In this document: positions 26,214 to 32,363 of the stretch, in pieces
How the letters are laid out: each line of letters begins with the position of its first letter
How positions within the stretch are numbered: the stretch's first letter is position 1
From: an uncultured Bacilli bacterium
Lineage (GTDB): Bacteria; Bacillota_I; Bacilli_A; RF39; UBA660
Length of the DNA: 32,363 nt
Reading direction: 5' to 3'
Assembly: GCA_905235045.1 (NCBI GenBank)
Contig: CAJOJO010000012.1
Coordinates: 1-32,363, forward strand
Made by a program: the position numbers and the translations under genes
The notes under the pieces: model-generated
Told to the model about the DNA's origin: nothing
The model's input: only the letters and a program-made list of their open reading frames with translations
Databases searched by the model: none

Positions 26214-26419
26214 TATTCTTCCTCCACTTTAATTGCTCCAACAGGGCAACCTTCTTTAATATCTAAAACAGTTTCTTTTTCTTCTTCACTCATATTATTT
26301 AAATCATTGTCTTTAGCAGTTGCCAAACCATCATCTTCAATTGTAAAGATTTCTTCACAGTTGGCAGCGCAAAAGCCACAACCAATACATACATTTTTAT
26401 CAACAATAATTTTTTCCAT
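26213..26419 (-). CDS. Ferredoxin (4Fe-4S type)
   Basis: CIGCGFCAANCEEIFTI ... GCPVGAIKV cluster-binding motif; SD AGGAGG. Confidence 0.93.
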   Translation of the reverse strand: MEKIIVDKNVCIGCGFCAANCEEIFTIEDDGLATAKDNDLNNMSEEEKETVLDIKEGCPVGAIKVEEE

Positions 26420-26523
26420 AATATCCTCCTTTAATAATTATATTATAGAAAAATGTGTAAAGAAATGCAAGTAAATATTTAAAAATTAATTTATTTATGA
26501 TATGATAATAATAGGTGATGTTT

Positions 26524-27303
26524 ATGAGTAGGATGGATAGATATAATAAAGAAACAACATCAAACTTACGTAGTAATAAAAATCAAGAATTATATAAAAA
26601 CATCTATGAATTAGGTGAATATAGTAATATTGAAGGAATTGCTACAATCGATAAATCAAATGAAGTAGACATTACTAAAGTAAAAAACATGCTTAAAAAT
26701 CGTGAGAGTTACCAACAACAAAAAGAATTAAGAGAAATTAGTAAAAAAGAACCAGAAGTACCTAAATATGATTTTTATGATATTGATGAAAATGATAAAG
26801 TATATGATATAAGAGATATCTTAACTAAAGCAAAAGTTAATAAACCAACAGAAGAAAATAAATCGTTAGATAATGTTAACTTTGAAATATTAAAAGAGTT
26901 AAAAGAAAAACATGATCATGAAGAGGAAAAAGAAAATGTTCATGAGGTGTTAGATGAAATATCAAATACAAGTAAATTAAATAAATTAAGTGATTCAGAA
27001 TTAGGCATTAATATGTTTTCTGATTTACAATCAGACACTATAGTTGAAAATAAAGAAGCAATTAAAGCTTTGCTAGATGAAGTAAAACAAAAAGAAGAAG
27101 AAAAAAATGTTAATACGGCTACTAATATAGATAAATCATTTTTTTCAACAAGTCTTAACTTTGCAACTGATGATTTTGAAGAGCTAAAAGATTTAAAGAA
27201 AAGTGTTAAAAAGAATAACTATTTAGTAAGAGTTTTGGTATACGTTATTTTACTTTCTGTCGCAGGTGCAATAATTTATTTTGTATTTAATTGGATAAAA
27301 TAA
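26524..27303 (+). CDS. Hydrophilic protein with C-terminal TM anchor, function unknown
   Basis: About 259 aa, charged/coiled region followed by YLVRVLVYVILLSVAGAIIYFVFNWIK; SD AGGTGAT before ATG 26524. Confidence 0.75.
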   Translation: MSRMDRYNKETTSNLRSNKNQELYKNIYELGEYSNIEGIATIDKSNEVDITKVKNMLKNRESYQQQKELREISKKEPEVPKYDFYDIDENDKVYDIRDILTKAKVNKPTEENKSLDNVNFEILKELKEKHDHEEEKENVHEVLDEISNTSKLNKLSDSELGINMFSDLQSDTIVENKEAIKALLDEVKQKEEEKNVNTATNIDKSFFSTSLNFATDDFEELKDLKKSVKKNNYLVRVLVYVILLSVAGAIIYFVFNWIK

Positions 27304-27328
27304 AAGCTAATTACTTAGCTTTTTTTTG
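27302..27328. terminator. Terminator between convergent genes
   Basis: AAAAGCTAA-TTAC-TTAGCTTTT. Confidence 0.8.
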
Positions 27329-28314
27329 ATGCAAATTAAAATACTTAAGACAATAAAAGAAGACATAATAATTGGAAATAGTGTCTCATTCCAATAAGTA
27401 ATAAGAGTAATATTAGTTAGTAAAAAATAATTGCTTATTATAATTAAAGTAATAATAAAATAATTTTTTTTAAGTTTATTTAAAATAATATTAGCCCAGA
27501 ACATAATTGGTATAAGCATTGATATAATCCAATATATAGCTAATATTTTTTCTAAACGCTCAACAAATGCTCCAGCAAAAGCTCTTTTTAGGATATGATA
27601 TCCAGGGTATTGATAGAGACTAGCTAAATTAACGCCAAACACTAAAATTAAAGTAAAAATAATAAGAAAAATACTTAAATGAGCTAAAAAGTAAGTAATA
27701 GTAATTTTTTTATTACTAATATTTTCCATTGTGCTTTTTTTGTAATATAAAATAGATAATAAAGGAATAGTTGTATATATAACATAATGAAAAACAGCTA
27801 TAATAAAGTTAGTCATTTTAAAATTAAAAATAGGCATAATATTTAAAAAATTTACTTGTCTTATTAGACCAATCGTTACAATAAAATAAGTAATTAAAAA
27901 GAGATAAAAGAAAATTAAGGCAGTTCTAAATAAACTATTTGTATTATTTTTTAAAACATAAAGAATTGTTAAAGTTATTAGAACAATAATAAATAAAGGT
28001 GGTGTATCATATAAATATCCTGTACTAATAAAACTAATTAAAGAAAGAAAAATGGTATCCATTAAAAGAATAATTAAAATAATATAAATAGTATTTACAA
28101 TTTTAGTTTTAAATAGTTGACTAATATTTACATTATTATTAAAAATATATAAATATAGTTTTAATATTGCAAAACCAATTATACTACCTACAATTGGTAT
28201 AATCCAGGCATCGTTCTTTACTAGTTTTATAGTATCATCAATAATAAATCCTCCTAAACATGATTGAATCATAAAAAATAAAGATGAATAAAATTCCATA
28301 TCTTTAATTTTCAT
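27307..28314 (-). CDS. Spore germination permease, GerAB family
   Basis: About 10 TM, YQYPGYHILKRAFAGAFVERLEKILAIYWIISM typical of GerAB; third gene of a gerA-type operon. Confidence 0.9.
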   Translation of the reverse strand: MKIKDMEFYSSLFFMIQSCLGGFIIDDTIKLVKNDAWIIPIVGSIIGFAILKLYLYIFNNNVNISQLFKTKIVNTIYIILIILLMDTIFLSLISFISTGYLYDTPPLFIIVLITLTILYVLKNNTNSLFRTALIFFYLFLITYFIVTIGLIRQVNFLNIMPIFNFKMTNFIIAVFHYVIYTTIPLLSILYYKKSTMENISNKKITITYFLAHLSIFLIIFTLILVFGVNLASLYQYPGYHILKRAFAGAFVERLEKILAIYWIISMLIPIMFWANIILNKLKKNYFIITLIIISNYFLLTNITLITYWNETLFPIIMSSFIVLSILICIKKKLSN

Positions 28315-29476
28315 CCTTTACCTCCTTAATATTTTTTTTAGCAGATCCTTTAAAACGAATATTTACTTGAACATTTATATTAACATCAACATTATCCAAA
28401 CCATCTTTATCCCAGTCTTTATATTTTTTAAATTCTTTCGGATGATTTTTATATAATAAATTACCAAAGCCATAAATATCAGTCTGGTATTTTTTAGCTA
28501 CATCAATTCCTTTTTTTATCATGTTTTTAATTTTTAACTCGGCTTTTTCTTGTAATTTAACCATGTTTTTTTTATTTGATAAATTATGATTACATGTGTC
28601 TTCGATTACTGTTCCTTCTGCTTTAAGGTTAATTTTATACTTTAATTTTTTATAGTCAGTTAATTTTATATTAGAATTTAAATCTACTATTTTAATAGTA
28701 GTTATATTTTCATCACATTTAAGATAAATATTCATTTGATCTATTTTATTATTAATAATGTTAATTGCTTTTGATTCTGTTTTATTAGCTAAGCCAACTA
28801 GTTTATCATCTTTAAAAATAGCCATATTATCTAATTTAGTAATTGCATATGGTGTTGTTTGTTCTAGTGATTTATTTTGACTTCCACGTTTAACATTACC
28901 AACAATGGTAATGGATGGTATTACTGGATTAAGACCTTTTTCCATATATTTATATAAGAATTCACTATAAAGAGTTAAAGCTGATTTAGCTTGTGATTCC
29001 TTAGAAAGTTTAAAGTTTTTAGAAATACTACTAGCCGGATATGCTTCTAGTGGTTTTAATACTTTAATAACATCTTTAGCATTATCAGCTAAAGCAATTT
29101 GAAAACGTTTTGTTGATTCAGCATTTCTTAAAAAATAGTCTAAAACATTAGCTAGACCTTCTTTTGCTACATCTTTAGAAATAACTAAAATTGATAAATG
29201 TTCGATATATATTTTTTTGGGACTAAGTAAGTCGATTTCATTTAGTGCTTCGGCAATGCTTTTACCAGTACCACTATATACAATCGTTTCTGATTCACTA
29301 CTGCCTAAAGAAGTATCATTATTTTTTTTTGTATTGGCGACTAATATACTAACCTCATAATCGTCTTCTTTTTTATCAATGGCGATAGCTGTTGTAATAG
29401 CTAAATTGTTTAGTTCGCGGTAGTTCCAACATCCCGTAAATAGAATAACAAAAGAAATAATTAATAATTTTTTCAT
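28304..29476 (-). CDS. Spore germination lipoprotein, GerAC family
   Basis: Lipobox FTGCWNYRELNNLAITTAIAIDK; GGSSES-type region; C-terminal YGFGNLLYKNHPKEFKKYKDWD. Confidence 0.93.
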   Translation of the reverse strand: MKKLLIISFVILFTGCWNYRELNNLAITTAIAIDKKEDDYEVSILVANTKKNNDTSLGSSESETIVYSGTGKSIAEALNEIDLLSPKKIYIEHLSILVISKDVAKEGLANVLDYFLRNAESTKRFQIALADNAKDVIKVLKPLEAYPASSISKNFKLSKESQAKSALTLYSEFLYKYMEKGLNPVIPSITIVGNVKRGSQNKSLEQTTPYAITKLDNMAIFKDDKLVGLANKTESKAINIINNKIDQMNIYLKCDENITTIKIVDLNSNIKLTDYKKLKYKINLKAEGTVIEDTCNHNLSNKKNMVKLQEKAELKIKNMIKKGIDVAKKYQTDIYGFGNLLYKNHPKEFKKYKDWDKDGLDNVDVNINVQVNIRFKGSAKKNIKEVKDEN

Positions 29477-30903
29477 TTTTCGCCTATTTTTTTAGTATTA
29501 TGAGTAAGGTATGTTGGACGTTCTTTAGTTTTATTAGTTGGTTCTTTTGTTATACTATTTTTTAGTTCTTTAAAATATAAAGGACTTATCGGAGTTAAAA
29601 AAGGCTCATCTAAAGTAGTAATAGTAGCTAGTTTATTGATAAAGATAATACTAGCTATAACGATACCAATTATTCCAGCTAAAGCGCCAAAAATTAAAAA
29701 AATAAGTCGCCACCATCTGATTGCATTAACAAAATCAATATCAGTAAATACTAGTCCACAAATACTAGTTATCGCTACAACGATAATAACAATTGGCGCA
29801 ACAATTCCTGCCGCTACAGCAGCTTCCCCTAAAACTAAGGCTCCAACAATACTTATTGCGGCTCCCATTTTACTAGGTAAACGAATATCACTTTCTCTTA
29901 ATATTTCAAAAGTTATCATCATTATAAATGCTTCAATAGCGGTAGGAAAAGGAACACCTTCTCTTTGCGAAGCTAAAGAAATTAAAAGTTCATCAGGAAT
30001 AATTTCCTGGTTAAATGTTGTTACGGCAATATAAAATCCAGGAGTAATTATTGTTAATATAAATGCTAAGAATCTTAGTATTCTAGTAAAATTAACATTG
30101 CCAGACTTTTGGTATAAATCTTCAGTATTCATAATATAATCAGTTAAAAAAGCAGGAATAATTAGAACAAACGGACTATTATCCATCATAACAATTATTT
30201 TTCCATTTAGTAATTCATAGGATGCTAAATCTGGTCTTTCTGTGCTTTTAATTTTTGGAAAAAAAGTATTGTTTTTGGGATTTAGAAAATCTCTAATATA
30301 ACCACTATCTAAAATACCATCAATATCAATTTTAGCTAATTTTTTTTTAATTCTTAAAATATTTTTCTTTTCTGCAACTCCACCTATATAACTAACAATA
30401 ACTTTTGTTTTACTTCTTCTGCCAATAATTATTTCATCAAAAAATAAATTATGATCTTTAATCCTTTTTCTAATTAAACCAATATTAGTAACAATATTCT
30501 CGGTAAAACTATCTTTAGGACCTCTAATGATTGCTTCACTAGTTGATTCAGTAATTCCTCGGTCTAAAATACTTTTTGTTTCAATTTGAATATATTCTTT
30601 TTCTTTATCAATAAAAAGACAAGTAAAACCACTAGCTAATTTAGTAAAACAATCATTTAAGTCATTGGAAATTAAAATGTGACTATTAGGTAATGAGTTT
30701 TTTAAATGATTAAAAAGATTGCGCGAATTAGTGATTTTACTAATTTTTTTCATCATAAAATCACTTATTTTATCATCACTAGAGACACTTTCTAAAAAAA
30801 CATATAAAATATTTTTATTTTTAATTTTAATTTTTCTGGTTATTAAATCACTACTATTATGATAAGTGTCTTTAATATATTTCTCTATTAAATCGATGTC
30901 CAT
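29473..30903 (-). CDS. Spore germination protein, GerAA family
   Basis: ESTSEAIIRGPKDSFTENIVTNIGLIRKRI, GKIIVMMDNSPFVLIIPAFLTDYI, REGVPFPTAIEAFIMMITFEILRES signatures. Confidence 0.95.
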   Translation of the reverse strand: MDIDLIEKYIKDTYHNSSDLITRKIKIKNKNILYVFLESVSSDDKISDFMMKKISKITNSRNLFNHLKNSLPNSHILISNDLNDCFTKLASGFTCLFIDKEKEYIQIETKSILDRGITESTSEAIIRGPKDSFTENIVTNIGLIRKRIKDHNLFFDEIIIGRRSKTKVIVSYIGGVAEKKNILRIKKKLAKIDIDGILDSGYIRDFLNPKNNTFFPKIKSTERPDLASYELLNGKIIVMMDNSPFVLIIPAFLTDYIMNTEDLYQKSGNVNFTRILRFLAFILTIITPGFYIAVTTFNQEIIPDELLISLASQREGVPFPTAIEAFIMMITFEILRESDIRLPSKMGAAISIVGALVLGEAAVAAGIVAPIVIIVVAITSICGLVFTDIDFVNAIRWWRLIFLIFGALAGIIGIVIASIIFINKLATITTLDEPFLTPISPLYFKELKNSITKEPTNKTKERPTYLTHNTKKIGEK

Positions 30904-30968
30904 AATATCACCATTATAGTTATGTCCAAATATAGGAAATTTATGATATAATTGTAATGGTGATTTCG

Positions 30969-32153
30969 ATGAATTATAAAGTAAAAATTGATAAACTGGA
31001 TAATTATGGAAGAGGTATTTGCTATATAGAGAATAAGATAACTTTTGTTGAAAATACTTTACCAGAAGAAATTATCGAAATAATTTTAACAAAAGAAACT
31101 TCTAAATATAATGAAGGAAAAGTTATTAATTATTTAAATAAGAGTAATTTGAGAGAAACACCAATATGTCCTAAGTATGATGTATGTGGGGGATGCCATT
31201 TAATGCATATGTCATATTTTGATGAATTAAATTTTAAAGAGAAAAAGGTAAAGGATATCTTATATAAATATGGACATATAGATATAAATAAGGTAAATAA
31301 AATAATTGGTAATGATAAACTAAATTATCGTAATAAAGCTATTTTTAAAGTAAAAAAAGAAGTAGGTTATTATAAAGAAAAGACAAATATATTAGTTCCT
31401 ATCGATAACTGCTTTTTAGTTGATGATAAAATAAATAATATTTTAACCGAAATTAAAAAAATTGATTTAAGTTATATTAATGAAGTGGAAATAAGAGTAT
31501 CAGAAATAGAAGAAATGGTTATTTTTAGAGGTGATAAAATAGATATAAGTAAATTACCTTTTAAAAATATTTTACTTAATGATCAAGTTTTAAGAGGAAA
31601 TAATTATATTATTTATCCGTTAAAGAATTATCAATTTTATATATCACCTAATTCATTTTTTCAAGTTAATAAATATTCATTAATAAACTTATATGATAAG
31701 ATAAAAGAGTATGTAAATCATAGTAATAATTTATTAGATTTATATTGTGGTACTGGTAGTATTGGTATTTACTTAAGTGATATAGCTGAAAAAATAACTG
31801 GTGTTGAAATAAATGAAAGTGCGATTATTGATGCTAATAAAAATAAAGAATTAAATCACTTAGATAATATTAATTTTATATGTTTAGATGCCAGTAAATA
31901 TAAATTGCAAGATAATTTTGATACAATAGTAGTTGACCCACCACGTAGTGGTTTAACTAAAGAAGTAATATCTTATTTACTAAATAGTAATAGTGAAAAG
32001 ATTGTTTATGTTTCTTGTAATCCAATTACTTTAGCTCGTGATTTGGATTCATTAAAAGAAAAATATGATATTATTGAAATAACTCCTGTTGATATGTTTA
32101 AATATACATATCATGTGGAAAGTGTAACTTTGCTATGTCGTAAGCCCCTTTAA
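30969..32153 (+). CDS. rlmD: 23S rRNA (uracil-5-)-methyltransferase RumA/RlmD-like, with TRAM and Fe-S motif
   Basis: CPKYDVCGGCHLMHMSYFDELNFKEKKVKDIL; LLDLYCGTGSIGIYLS; VVDPPRSGLTKEV; YVSCNPITLARDL; start ATG 30969 with SD GGTGAT. Confidence 0.9.
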   Translation: MNYKVKIDKLDNYGRGICYIENKITFVENTLPEEIIEIILTKETSKYNEGKVINYLNKSNLRETPICPKYDVCGGCHLMHMSYFDELNFKEKKVKDILYKYGHIDINKVNKIIGNDKLNYRNKAIFKVKKEVGYYKEKTNILVPIDNCFLVDDKINNILTEIKKIDLSYINEVEIRVSEIEEMVIFRGDKIDISKLPFKNILLNDQVLRGNNYIIYPLKNYQFYISPNSFFQVNKYSLINLYDKIKEYVNHSNNLLDLYCGTGSIGIYLSDIAEKITGVEINESAIIDANKNKELNHLDNINFICLDASKYKLQDNFDTIVVDPPRSGLTKEVISYLLNSNSEKIVYVSCNPITLARDLDSLKEKYDIIEITPVDMFKYTYHVESVTLLCRKPL

Positions 32154-32204
32154 ATATAAGGATTTGCGAAAAATAAAATTTGATATAATGAAAGAGGTGA
32201 TAAA

Positions 32205-32363
32205 ATGAAAAAAACAGAACAAAATATTTTAATAGCTTTTATTTTAAATATATCTTTTTCAATTTTTGAATTTTTTGGAGGAATACTCACTAATTCAGTA
32301 GCTATATTATCTGATTCAATTCATGATTTAGGAGATGCTTTATCTATTGGAATATCTTATTTT
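32205..32363 (+). CDS. Cation diffusion facilitator family transporter (partial, runs off window)
   Basis: MKKTEQNILIAFILNISFSIFEFFGGILTNSVAILSDSIHDLGDALSIGISYF, TM1-2 of CDF family with S-D-S-x-H-D-x-x-D. Confidence 0.88.
   Translation, partial: MKKTEQNILIAFILNISFSIFEFFGGILTNSVAILSDSIHDLGDALSIGISYF

Noticed and set aside
26199-26474. 91-aa plus-strand ORF antisense to ferredoxin
   Set aside because: Ser/Ile-rich antisense of a clear ferredoxin gene.
29636-30034. 132-aa plus-strand ORF antisense to GerAA
   Set aside because: Lies wholly inside a strongly supported gene; low-complexity Ile/Ala-rich translation typical of antisense to TM helices; no convincing SD.
1-32363. CRISPR array or riboswitch
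   Set aside because: No regularly spaced direct repeats and no leader I could recognise as a known riboswitch or T-box.

Overview
AT-rich chromosomal window from what looks like a low-GC, endospore-forming Firmicute/Bacilli-type genome (organism not identifiable from sequence alone). It has two parts. (1) About 1-12.9 kb is a type IV secretion/conjugation-like locus: a VirB2-like fragment, a VirB6-like polytopic protein, a PrgI-like protein, a VirB4 split into two ORFs, an NlpC/P60 hydrolase, a glucosaminidase+CHAP hydrolase, a lipoprotein and VirD4. It is followed by a convergent gene with a PBECR-like nuclease-toxin domain. No relaxase, integrase or replication gene is visible in the window. 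(2) About 13-32.4 kb is core chromosome, rich in sporulation and division genes: yunB, yutD, prfB (with an intact +1 programmed frameshift), a YitT-family gene, ftsE, ftsX, yabG, veg, spoVG, yabP, yabQ, divIC, lemA, gerQ, scpA, scpB, tRNA-Leu(CAA), rluB-type, ferredoxin, a gerA-type operon, rlmD-type and a partial CDF transporter. Best leads for a second look: the orphan nuclease-like gene beside VirD4; a predicted SigE promoter that would make yunB mRNA leaderless; the split VirB4 and a possible -1 shift after VirB6; a seven-repeat protein bounded by a duplicated 27-bp terminator; and a collapsed but colinear yabG-to-divIC block. All family names come from motif recognition by eye; no database search was run.
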